From Actinomycetes bacterium (lineage in GTDB: Bacteria; Actinomycetota; Acidimicrobiia; Acidimicrobiales; RAAP-2), in NCBI GenBank assembly GCA_021787255.1, contig JAJYMD010000422.1, positions 1-16,289 of the forward strand: DNA of 16,289 nucleotides, in the 5' to 3' direction. Below are positions 1 to 6,487 of this stretch, piece by piece. Numbering within the stretch: position 1 is the first letter of the stretch; every line of letters begins with the position of its first letter. The position numbers were made by a program, and so were the translations under genes. Below the pieces are notes generated by a model. It made no database searches. It saw only the letters and a list, made by a program, of their open reading frames with translations, and had not been told where the DNA came from.

Positions 1-459
1 GTTCACGGAGGTGACGGCCTTCGACGCGGTGTACTCCGCCTTGAGCGTCTCCTTCTGGGTGCGGAAGGCGTTCACCCGGGACTGGAGCTGGTCCAGCGTC
101 TGCTCGAGCTTCTGCTCCTGTTCCGTCAGCTGCTGGTGCTGCGGCTCCATCTGGTCGATCTGCTGCAGCGCCGCGGCCTTGCGGGCGAGCGCCTCTTTCG
201 CCAGGTCGTCCCGGCCCTGCGCGACTGCAGCCTGGGCCTGATCCTGGAGGTGGGCGACGGACTGCTGCAGCTGGCTCTCCTGGAGCTCGAGGCGTTTGCG
301 CGACGCCGCGATTGTGACGAGCGCCCGCCGGACCTGCGTGAGCTGCTCGAGCATCTTCTCGTACGAGAGGTCGAGCATCTCCGCCGGGTTCTCTGCCTGG
401 TCGAGCGCCTTGTTCGCTTTCGCCTCGACGATGTCGTGGGCACGTTGGAAGATTCCCAT
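1..459 (-). CDS. pspA: PspA/IM30 family protein, N-terminal part (cut by window edge)
   Basis: This is the first 153 codons of a PspA/IM30 (phage shock protein A, Vipp1-like) protein; the C-terminus lies beyond base 1. It begins MGIFQRAHDIVEAKANKALD, the amphipathic N-terminal helix that inserts into stressed membranes in this family. Next comes the family-typical segment ENPAEMLDLSYEKM (residues 23-36), then an almost uninterrupted Gln/Glu/Lys/Arg-rich coiled coil (residues 37-150) with no membrane segment. Known family members form ESCRT-III-like oligomers on the inner face of the membrane and protect its integrity. The ATG at 457-459 is the natural start because the MGIF-R motif begins exactly there. 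The ribosome site is weak (GGAG about 12 bases upstream). It lies 60 bases after pyrE on the same strand and may be read from its transcript, although its job is unrelated. Confidence 0.93.
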   Translation of the reverse strand, partial: MGIFQRAHDIVEAKANKALDQAENPAEMLDLSYEKMLEQLTQVRRALVTIAASRKRLELQESQLQQSVAHLQDQAQAAVAQGRDDLAKEALARKAAALQQIDQMEPQHQQLTEQEQKLEQTLDQLQSRVNAFRTQKETLKAEYTASKAVTSVN

Positions 460-470
460 GCCCCCATCTT

Positions 471-492
471 GCTCCGTCCGGGGCTCCGTCCG
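471..492. repeat. Short direct repeat in the pyrE-pspA gap
   Basis: The 10-base word GCTCCGTCCG (plus strand) occurs at 471-480 and again at 483-492, a period of 12. It occupies much of the 60-base gap (460-519) between pyrE and pspA. It could be an operator for a pspA regulator, or simply a small slippage duplication. No convincing -10/-35 pair or U-tract terminator was seen in the gap. Confidence 0.4.
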
Positions 493-519
493 TAGTCGTG
501 CACGCCGCTCCCGCGCCGG

Positions 520-1119
520 TCAGCCGCCCTCGAAGGGGAAGCCGAGATCCGGCGCCGTCAGGACTGCTCGGAACGCCAGCCCCTCCTCGGCCGCCATGGC
601 GGCCGCCGTGCCACCCCGGTCCACCAGTGCGACGAGCCCCACCGGCTCGGCTCCCGCCGCACGTACCGCCCGCGCCGCCTCGAGCAGCGACGTGCCGCGC
701 GTGACCGTGTCCTCGGTGACCACCACCACATCACCCTGGTCCAGCGCGCCCGCGACGCGGCCGCCCGGCCCGTGCCGCTTCTCTTCCTTGCGGACGCTGA
801 ACGCCTTCAGCGGGCGCCCACGCACCGTGGCGACGGCTGCGGTCACGAACGCGACCGGGTCCGCCCCCATCGTCAACCCTCCGATGGCCGTCACTTCGTC
901 CGGAACGAGGTCCAGAACCGCCTCTGCCACGAGGAGCATGGCCTCCGGACGGCAGACGGTCTGCTTCGCGTCGATGAACCAGCTGCTTGGCCTCCCGGAC
1001 TTGAGCACGAAGGCGCCCTCGCGGACCGCGTGGAGCAGCAGGTGCTCGCGCAGCGACTCGAGCGCCGGCGACGCGAGCCGCGGCAAGCGCCGTTGCGAAG
1101 GGGTCTCGAGCCCGGTCAC
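520..1119 (-). CDS. pyrE: Orotate phosphoribosyltransferase (PyrE)
   Basis: PyrE converts orotate and PRPP to orotidine 5'-monophosphate plus pyrophosphate, the fifth step of UMP synthesis, in the cytosol. The 199-residue protein has the usual family length. FVLKSGRPSSWFID (residues 37-50) matches the family segment that follows the N-terminal helix. FSVRKEEKRHGPGG (107-120) holds the mobile catalytic loop with the Lys/Arg/His cluster. VVVVTEDTVTRGTSLLEA (131-148) is the PRPP-binding loop. In that loop the acidic pair usually seen as ED-V-T-T-G-G reads ED-TVTRGTS, a mild variant. The GTG start at 1117-1119 overlaps the purM stop (GTGA, four bases), which supports both this start and translational coupling. 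About 20 residues precede the conserved region and may be a short extension. It is a pyrimidine gene at the end of a purine operon; PyrE and PurF both use PRPP. Confidence 0.9.
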   Translation of the reverse strand: MTGLETPSQRRLPRLASPALESLREHLLLHAVREGAFVLKSGRPSSWFIDAKQTVCRPEAMLLVAEAVLDLVPDEVTAIGGLTMGADPVAFVTAAVATVRGRPLKAFSVRKEEKRHGPGGRVAGALDQGDVVVVTEDTVTRGTSLLEAARAVRAAGAEPVGLVALVDRGGTAAAMAAEEGLAFRAVLTAPDLGFPFEGG

Positions 1120-2240
1120 AGCCGCACCGCGCCGGTCCCGGCGACGACCTCGCCCACCACGTGGGCCGGCGACGCGCCCGGGGCGGTCCGCAACGCCCGG
1201 ACCACCGGGTCCACCGCGTCCGGGGCCACCACGAGGATCATGCCGAGACCGAGGTTGAAGACGCGCGCCATCTCGGGCTCCGGCACGCTGCCGAGGCGCG
1301 CGATCTCGGCGAAGATGCGCGGCACCTCCCATGCCCTGCGATCCAAGACCGCATCGGCGTACGGGGGCAGCACACGGGCCAGGTTCCCCGGGATGCCACC
1401 ACCGGTCACGTGTGCGCAGGCGTGGACACCTGTCGCACGCGCTCGCAGCGCTCCGAGGACCGACGGTGCGTACACCACGGAGGGGGCAAGGAGCTCGTCC
1501 GCGAGGGAGTGCGGGGCCCCGTCCCACGCCGGCCCGTCGAGCGGAAGCCCCGCGCGCTCGAGCAGGACGTGCCGGGCGAGCGTGTACCCGTTCGAACGGA
1601 GCCCCGGCGAAGGCAGCCCTACGAGCAGGTCACCGACGGCGACGCGGTGGGGGCCGAGCTCCTGGCCGGCCTCGACCACGCCCAGCGCGAACCCCGCCAA
1701 GTCGACGTCGTCGGGTCCCATGGCGCCGGGGTGCTCGGCGGTCTCGCCGCCCGCCAGCGCGCACCTTGCGATTCGGCACCCCCTGGCGATCCCCCCGACG
1801 ATCGACTCGACCCGCTCGGGCACGAGCTTCCCCACTGCGACGTAGTCCAAGAGGAACAGCGGCTCTGCCCCCACGCAGACGACGTCGTCCACGCACATCG
1901 CGACGAGGTCCACGCCGATGTCGTCGAGACGGCCGGTCGCTTGCGCGAGCAGCATCTTCGTCCCGACGCCGTCGGTCGACGAGACGAGCACCGGGTGCGG
2001 GTACCGGTCGGTGTCGAGCGCGAACAGCCCTGCGAAGCCGCCGATGCCAGAGAGCACCCCCGGACGCTCCGTGGCACGTGCGAGGCCCCGGATCCGCTCG
2101 ACCGTCTCGTCCGCGGCGGAAAGGTCGACGCCTGCCCCCGCGTACGTGGCTGCATCGCCACCGGATGCGCCGGCGCCGGCGCACGCGTCCGTGCCGGTGC
2201 CGGCGGGCGCAGTCGCGTCCTCCCTCGGTCTCAACGGCAC
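1116..2240 (-). CDS. purM: Phosphoribosylformylglycinamidine cyclo-ligase (AIR synthetase)
   Basis: PurM closes FGAM to aminoimidazole ribonucleotide with ATP, the fifth step of IMP synthesis. The protein is 374 residues from the GTG at 2238-2240, longer than the usual 340-350. Landmarks are TYAGAGVDLSAADE (32-45), the ATP-site motif STDGVGTKMLLA (88-99), DLVAMCVDDVVCVGAEPLFLLDY (111-133, with the conserved CVDD), AGGETAEHPG (163-172), SPGLRSNGYTLAR (211-223) and the late HVTGGGIPGNL motif. The first 31 residues are Ala/Gly/Thr-rich and lie before the conserved TYAxAGVD start of the family. The only other in-frame start nearby is a TTG two codons in. The start lies four bases after the purF stop, and the stop overlaps the pyrE start, so the three genes look co-transcribed. 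It is homologous to part of PurL. Confidence 0.96.
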   Translation of the reverse strand: MPLRPREDATAPAGTGTDACAGAGASGGDAATYAGAGVDLSAADETVERIRGLARATERPGVLSGIGGFAGLFALDTDRYPHPVLVSSTDGVGTKMLLAQATGRLDDIGVDLVAMCVDDVVCVGAEPLFLLDYVAVGKLVPERVESIVGGIARGCRIARCALAGGETAEHPGAMGPDDVDLAGFALGVVEAGQELGPHRVAVGDLLVGLPSPGLRSNGYTLARHVLLERAGLPLDGPAWDGAPHSLADELLAPSVVYAPSVLGALRARATGVHACAHVTGGGIPGNLARVLPPYADAVLDRRAWEVPRIFAEIARLGSVPEPEMARVFNLGLGMILVVAPDAVDPVVRALRTAPGASPAHVVGEVVAGTGAVRL

Positions 2241-2244
2241 CCGG

Positions 2245-3843
2245 TCATGCCCCCGGAGGCGAGCCCTTCAGGAGTGGCACCTCCCGCACCGGCTCTGCGG
2301 GCCCGACGCTCTCGGCCCAAAGACTCTCGGGCCCGACGCTCTCGGGCCCGACGCTCTCGGGCCAGTCGCTCTCGGCCCAGGCACGCTCGGCCGGCACCGC
2401 CGTCGGGTACCGGCCCGTGAGGCACGCGTCGCACCAGCCCGCCGAGCCGGCGCCGATCGCGGTCTTGAGCTCCTCGACCCCGATGTAGGCGATCGAGTCG
2501 ACGTCGAGGAAGCGCTCGATCTCCGGTGGCGACATCGAGGCCGCGAGGAGCTCGCCACGCGTCGGGGTGTCGATCCCGTAGAAGCACGGCCACCGGAAGG
2601 GTGGCGAGGAGATGCGCAGATGCACCTCGGACGCCCCGGCGTCCCGCAGCATCCTCACGATCGCCCGCGTCGTCGTGCCCCGCACGATCGAGTCGTCCAC
2701 CACGACGAGCCGCCTTCCCGCGATGTTCTCGCGAAGGGGGTTCAGCTTCCGGCGTACCGCGTCCCGGCGCGCGTCGGAGTCCGGGTCGATGAACGTGCGC
2801 CCGATGTAGCGGTTCTTCACCAGCCCCTGGCCGTAGGGGATGCCGCTACGCCGGGCGAAGCCTTCGGCGGCAGGCACGCCGGAGTCCGGGACGCCCATGA
2901 CCAGATCGGCGTCGACCGGCGCCCGCTCTGCGAGCAGCTCGCCCATGCGACGGCGTGCACCGTGCACCTCGCGTCCGTAGAGGCGACTGTCGGGACGCGC
3001 GAAGTAGACGAATTCGAAGATGCACAGGTGCGGATCGACGTCTCCGGGGCCGAAGAGCATCTCGCTGTGGATCCCCTCCTCTCCGGGCCCGTCGATCGTG
3101 ACGAGCTCGCCAGGATCCAGCTCGCGCACGTACGTCGCGCCGACCACATCGAGCGCAGGCGACTCCGACGCGAGCACCCAGCCCTCCCGGCGCTCCGCCG
3201 TCCCGAGGCGCCCGAGGCACAACGGCCGGAAGCCGTGAGGGTCCCGGATCCCGTAGAGACGCTCCGTATCGACCAGCACGAGGGAGAAGGCTCCCTTCAA
3301 GCGCGGGAGCACCCCGCGCAGCGCGGCCGCGAGCGCGCTCGACGCCGGCGCGCCGACCGGGAGCGCGCGAGCGAGGAGCTCCGCGACCACGTCGCTGTCC
3401 GTGGCCACCATGCCCGGCAGCATCCCGCAGCTCGCCGCGAGCTCCGTCGTGTTGGTCAGGTTGCCGTTGTGCCCGAGGGCGAAGCCGGCGCCGCCGGCAG
3501 AGCGGTAGACGGGCTGGGCCGCCTGCCAATCCGAAGAGCCGTGGGTCGAGTACCGCGTGTGGCCCATCGCGAGGTGCCCGACGAGGCCCGAGAGCGTGCG
3601 CTCGTCGAAGACCCGGGTCACGAGCCCCATGTCCTTCACGACCGTGATCGTCCGGCCGTCGCTCACGGCCATGCCCGCCGACTCCTGGCCGCGATGCTGA
3701 AGGGCGTAGAGCCCGTCGAACGTGAGGTGCGACGCCGGCCGGCACGGCGCGTACACCCCGAAGACCCCGCAGGCTTCCTTCAACGTTCGATCTGCAACTT
3801 TCGATGCTCCGCGCCTGGCGTCGACGAGTCGGCGCGGCGGCAT
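2245..3843 (-). CDS. purF: Amidophosphoribosyltransferase (propeptide, 4Fe-4S type)
   Basis: PurF transfers ammonia from glutamine to PRPP, giving phosphoribosylamine, the committed step of purine synthesis. The 532-residue protein has an Ntn glutaminase domain whose nucleophile is Cys25 (KEA-CGVFG); residues 1-24 would be a propeptide removed by self-cleavage. LQHRGQESAG (48-57), GHTRYSTHG (94-102) and GHNGNLTN (124-131) are glutaminase motifs. VVVDDSIVRGTTTR (380-393) is the PRPP loop. Cys274, Cys420, Cys471 and Cys474 match the four Fe-S ligands of the Bacillus enzyme. The tail (487-515) is a tandem pentapeptide repeat beyond the conserved end. The ATG at 3841-3843 is preferred over a TTG at 3928-3930 because the upstream stretch is unconserved and a candidate promoter lies between them; its ribosome site is weak. 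The purM start follows after four bases. Confidence 0.95.
   Translation of the reverse strand: MPPRRLVDARRGASKVADRTLKEACGVFGVYAPCRPASHLTFDGLYALQHRGQESAGMAVSDGRTITVVKDMGLVTRVFDERTLSGLVGHLAMGHTRYSTHGSSDWQAAQPVYRSAGGAGFALGHNGNLTNTTELAASCGMLPGMVATDSDVVAELLARALPVGAPASSALAAALRGVLPRLKGAFSLVLVDTERLYGIRDPHGFRPLCLGRLGTAERREGWVLASESPALDVVGATYVRELDPGELVTIDGPGEEGIHSEMLFGPGDVDPHLCIFEFVYFARPDSRLYGREVHGARRRMGELLAERAPVDADLVMGVPDSGVPAAEGFARRSGIPYGQGLVKNRYIGRTFIDPDSDARRDAVRRKLNPLRENIAGRRLVVVDDSIVRGTTTRAIVRMLRDAGASEVHLRISSPPFRWPCFYGIDTPTRGELLAASMSPPEIERFLDVDSIAYIGVEELKTAIGAGSAGWCDACLTGRYPTAVPAERAWAESDWPESVGPESVGPESLWAESVGPAEPVREVPLLKGSPPGA
2301..2390 (-). repeat. 15-bp tandem repeat, six units, coding the PurF C-terminal tail
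   Basis: Six consecutive 15-base units are seen, with the landmark CTCTCGG (plus strand) at 2309, 2324, 2339, 2354 and 2369 and a degenerate copy CGCTCGG at 2384. The spacing is exactly 15 each time. Units one, three and four share the core GCCCGACGCTCTCGG; the others carry substitutions. Because 15 is five codons, the array stays in frame and codes a repeat of ESVGP, ESDWP and ESLWA type (PurF residues 487-515). Confidence 0.93.
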
Positions 3844-3882
3844 ACGCGCGCGGCCCCAACGACCGCTCGTCGGCCCGAGGGA

Positions 3883-3888
3883 AGTGTA
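3883..3888 (-). promoter_or_regulatory. Candidate -10 element for purF
   Basis: The minus strand reads TACACT here, which fits a TAnnnT housekeeping -10 box. Transcription would begin near 3876, about 33 bases before the purF ATG. No good TTGACA-like -35 is seen 16-18 bases upstream. The same hexamer, also preceded by G, occurs at 12430-12435 ahead of purA. The call rests on this match and the position downstream of a hairpin in the only sizeable gap of the cluster. Confidence 0.35.
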
Positions 3889-3938
3889 CAGCGAGGGGAT
3901 GCCGGCACCCTGCGCGCTCAGCTTCGACAACCTGCGAC

Positions 3939-3969
3939 GCCAGCGCCTCGTGCCCGACGAGGCGCTGGC
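3939..3969 (-). terminator. Strong hairpin between purL and purF
   Basis: A perfect inverted repeat has 13-base arms (3939-3951 and 3957-3969) around a five-base loop. It starts 80 bases after the purL stop and ends about 95 bases before the purF ATG. There is no T-run after it on the minus strand, so it is either an actinobacterial-style terminator lacking a U tract or an RNA-processing or attenuation stem. A smaller stem (GGGGCC/GGCCCC, 3978-3992) sits just upstream. It suggests that purA-purL and purF-purM-pyrE are separate or differentially expressed units. Confidence 0.55.
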
Positions 3970-3999
3970 CGAGCTTCGGGGCCGGCGGCCCCACCCCGG

Positions 4000-4018
4000 C
4001 GGTCACGGAGCGGTCACG
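4000..4018. repeat. Direct repeat CGGTCACGG downstream of purL
   Basis: The nine-base word CGGTCACGG occurs at 4000-4008 and 4011-4019 (approximate edges), a spacing of 11 bases, or about one helical turn. It lies in the purL-purF gap, roughly 110 bases upstream of the candidate purF promoter. A regulator site is possible but unproven. Confidence 0.3.
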
Positions 4019-4048
4019 GGGCAAGGAGGACCCGGGCGGCCGTCGGCG

Positions 4049-6487
4049 TCACGCTGGCTCGAGCCTCTTTGCGAGCGAACCCGAAAAGGCTGCCGAGAGC
4101 TCGAGCACCGGGACGTCCACCAGCCCCTCCACCACGAACCGGTCGCCCTCGACGATCCCGATCACCTCGGCAGCCACACCCGCGTCGGCCGCCCTCGCGC
4201 ACAGCTCCTGTGGCCGCTTCGTCGCGGCGAGGATGCGGGAGGGCAGCTCGGTGAACAGCTCGCCATGCCCCTCGACGCCGGCAACCCGTACCCCGACGCC
4301 TCCGGCGATCGCCATCTCCGCGAGAGCGACAGCGAGCCCTCCCGCCGACACGTCGTGCACACCGTCGAGCAGCAGGTTCTCTCCTGCCCCCGCTGGACCC
4401 CCCTCGCCTGTCCGGTGCGCCCCTCCTGCGACGATCTCGGCGACGAGACCGGTGACGAGACCGGTGAGGCGCCCGTGCGCCTCGTGGTCGAGCACCGGCA
4501 GCTCGCCCCCCCGACGAGCCCGGCACTCGACCGCCCAACGGCTGCCGCCGAGGGGATGCGGCACACCGCCGTCCGCGCGGCGCCTGCCGAGGAGCACGAC
4601 GCTCGAACCCGCCGAGAACGCCGCCGGTGGTGGGCGACGCCGGAGCCGTTCGACGAGGCCCAGCACGCCGAGCACGGGGGTAGGGGGGATGTCGACGCCT
4701 GTGCTCTCGTTGTACAGGCTCACGTTCCCGCCGATCACCGGCAAGCCGAACGCTCGACAGGCGTCGGCCAGACCGTCCACGGTCTCGGAGAGCTGCCACA
4801 TCACCTCTGGGTGCTCAGGGTTCCCGAAGTTCAGACAGTTCACGACGGCGACGGCTGCGGCGCCGACGCATGCGAGATTGGCGACCGACTCGGCGAGCAC
4901 CAGGGCCACGCCTGCGCGCGGGTCGATCGAGCACCAGTGCGGCGCCGAGTCGGTCGTGACCGCGACCCCGCGCTCGCTCGGCGGCAGGCCTGGGCCTGCG
5001 AGGCGGAGCAGCGCTGCGTCGCCGCCGGGACCGACCACCGTGTTCAAGAAGAGCTGGTGGTCGTACTGCTCGTACACCCAGCTCGGGTCGATGAGCAGTG
5101 CACGCAGCTCGGCGCCGCAGTCGCCGAGCGGCTCGCTCGCCGTCGGGTCGTCCGCACGTCTCTTCGCGAGGTCGGGCGGCGGCCGCATCGGCCGGTCGTA
5201 GACCGGCGCGTCGCCTGCGAGCGAGGCCGCCGGCACCTCACCCACCACGTCGTCCCCGTCGCGCACGCGCAGGCGCCCGGCAGGCGCGGGCTGCTGTGTG
5301 GCGGTCTCGTCAGGCGGGGCTCGCCACCCGCGACGGGGTCCGGTGTCGGACGTGCGGTGGGCTTCTCCGTCGGAGACCGTCCCGATCACCGATGCCCGCA
5401 CCTCCCAACGGCGACAGAGCGTCTCGACCGTCGGCCACGCCTCTGGCGTCACGATCGCGAGCATCCGCTCCTGGCTCTCCGAGGTCATCACCTCCCATGG
5501 CCTCATGCCCGGCTCGCGCCGCGGCACTGCCGAGACGTCGACGTCCATTCCGACGCCGCCACGGGCCGCGGTCTCGCTCGTCGCGCACGCCAGGCCCGCA
5601 CCCCCGAGATCCTGCAGTCCGACGACGAGACCTGCGTCGAGGAGCGCGAGGCACGCTTCGATGAGGCGCTTCTCCTCGAAGGGATCTCCTACCTGGACGT
5701 TCGGCCGCTTGAGCTCGTCGGCACCGCCACCGAAACCGGTCGATGCCAGCACGCTCACGCCGCCGATCCCGTCCCGTCCGGTCGTCGCCCCCAGGAGCAC
5801 GACCAGGTTCCCGGCGCCCGAGGCTCGTGCGAGCGCCAGCCGGTCCACCGGCAGCGCGCCGAGGCACAGCACGTTCACGAGCGGATTGCCCGCGTAGCAC
5901 GGGTCGAAGGTCAGCTCTCCGCCGACGGTGGGCACGCCCACCGAGTTGCCGTAGGACGAGATCCCCGACACCACTCCTTCGATCAGCCATCGTTGACGGG
6001 CGTCGTCGGGCGACCCGAAGAACAGTGGGTCCATCACCGCGAGGGGACGTGCACCCATGGTGAAGATGTCCCGGAGGATACCGCCCACCCCGGTCGCAGC
6101 ACCCTGGCGCGGCTCGACCGCCGAGGGATGGTTGTGGCTCTCGATACGGATCGCGACCGCGATGCCGTCGCCGGCGTCGATCACCCCTGCATTCTCCCCT
6201 GGGCCGACCAGGACACGCTCGCCTGCGGTGGGCAGGCGCCGCAGATGTCGACGAGACGACTTGTACGAGCAGTGCTCGCTCCACATCACCCCGTAGAGCG
6301 CGAGCTCGAGCTCGTTCGGATCACGGCCGAGGATCCCGACGATGCGTCCGAGCTCCTCGTCGGTGAGCCCCAGCGCGCGGTGCAGGGGGGACGACGCCGG
6401 CGCCGGCTCCTGCACGGGTCGGCGCCCCGGCCCGTGGGACGAACGGGACGGTCGGGGAGGACGAGACGGTCGGGGAGGACCGGTCAC
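4049..6487 (-). CDS. purL: Phosphoribosylformylglycinamidine synthase, large catalytic subunit
   Basis: PurL converts FGAR, ATP and ammonia to FGAM, the fourth step of IMP synthesis; the ammonia comes from PurQ, and PurS bridges the two. It lacks its own glutaminase domain, as expected for the small PurL. Landmarks are MWSEHCSYKSS (68-78), GPGENAGVID (95-104), IESHNHPSAVEP (115-126) with the conserved histidines, GVGGILRDIFTMGARP (133-148), QDLGGAGLACATSE (292-305) and VNCLNFGNPEHPEVMWQL (549-566). At 812 residues it exceeds the usual 730-760. The excess is a Pro/Arg/Ser N-terminus (residues 1-32) and two low-complexity inserts at about 374-402 and 687-705. The GTG at 6485-6487 overlaps the purQ stop by four bases (GTGA). 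A later in-frame GTG at 6413-6415 would remove the repeat but lose the overlap. Confidence 0.95.
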   Translation of the reverse strand: MTGPPRPSRPPRPSRSSHGPGRRPVQEPAPASSPLHRALGLTDEELGRIVGILGRDPNELELALYGVMWSEHCSYKSSRRHLRRLPTAGERVLVGPGENAGVIDAGDGIAVAIRIESHNHPSAVEPRQGAATGVGGILRDIFTMGARPLAVMDPLFFGSPDDARQRWLIEGVVSGISSYGNSVGVPTVGGELTFDPCYAGNPLVNVLCLGALPVDRLALARASGAGNLVVLLGATTGRDGIGGVSVLASTGFGGGADELKRPNVQVGDPFEEKRLIEACLALLDAGLVVGLQDLGGAGLACATSETAARGGVGMDVDVSAVPRREPGMRPWEVMTSESQERMLAIVTPEAWPTVETLCRRWEVRASVIGTVSDGEAHRTSDTGPRRGWRAPPDETATQQPAPAGRLRVRDGDDVVGEVPAASLAGDAPVYDRPMRPPPDLAKRRADDPTASEPLGDCGAELRALLIDPSWVYEQYDHQLFLNTVVGPGGDAALLRLAGPGLPPSERGVAVTTDSAPHWCSIDPRAGVALVLAESVANLACVGAAAVAVVNCLNFGNPEHPEVMWQLSETVDGLADACRAFGLPVIGGNVSLYNESTGVDIPPTPVLGVLGLVERLRRRPPPAAFSAGSSVVLLGRRRADGGVPHPLGGSRWAVECRARRGGELPVLDHEAHGRLTGLVTGLVAEIVAGGAHRTGEGGPAGAGENLLLDGVHDVSAGGLAVALAEMAIAGGVGVRVAGVEGHGELFTELPSRILAATKRPQELCARAADAGVAAEVIGIVEGDRFVVEGLVDVPVLELSAAFSGSLAKRLEPA
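6447..6480 (-). repeat. 18-bp tandem repeat at the 5' end of purL
   Basis: The 16-base word GACGGTCGGGGAGGAC (plus strand) occurs at 6447-6462 and identically at 6465-6480, a period of 18 bases. In the purL frame it codes two copies of the hexapeptide PPRPSR (residues 4-15), directly after the GTG start. Confidence 0.9.

Noticed and set aside
2301..2390. CRISPR-like or intergenic repeat array.
   Set aside because: Units are contiguous with no spacers, 15 bases long, and lie in frame inside purF, so it is a coding tandem repeat.
3841..3930. Longer PurF starting at TTG 3928-3930.
   Set aside because: The extra 29 residues are not PurF-like, TTG is a poor start here, and the candidate -10 box at 3883-3888 would lie inside it.
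2846..4024. A minus-strand open frame starting in the purL-purF gap and running into purF in another frame.
   Set aside because: It shares bases with the conserved purF frame over most of its length and the part inside the gap crosses the 13-bp hairpin; no family resemblance was found, so no gene was called in the gap.
1918..4254. A 778-codon open frame on the plus strand opposite purM and purF.
   Set aside because: Same cause: mirror of the codon bias of the minus-strand genes, no ribosome site and no protein-like motifs.
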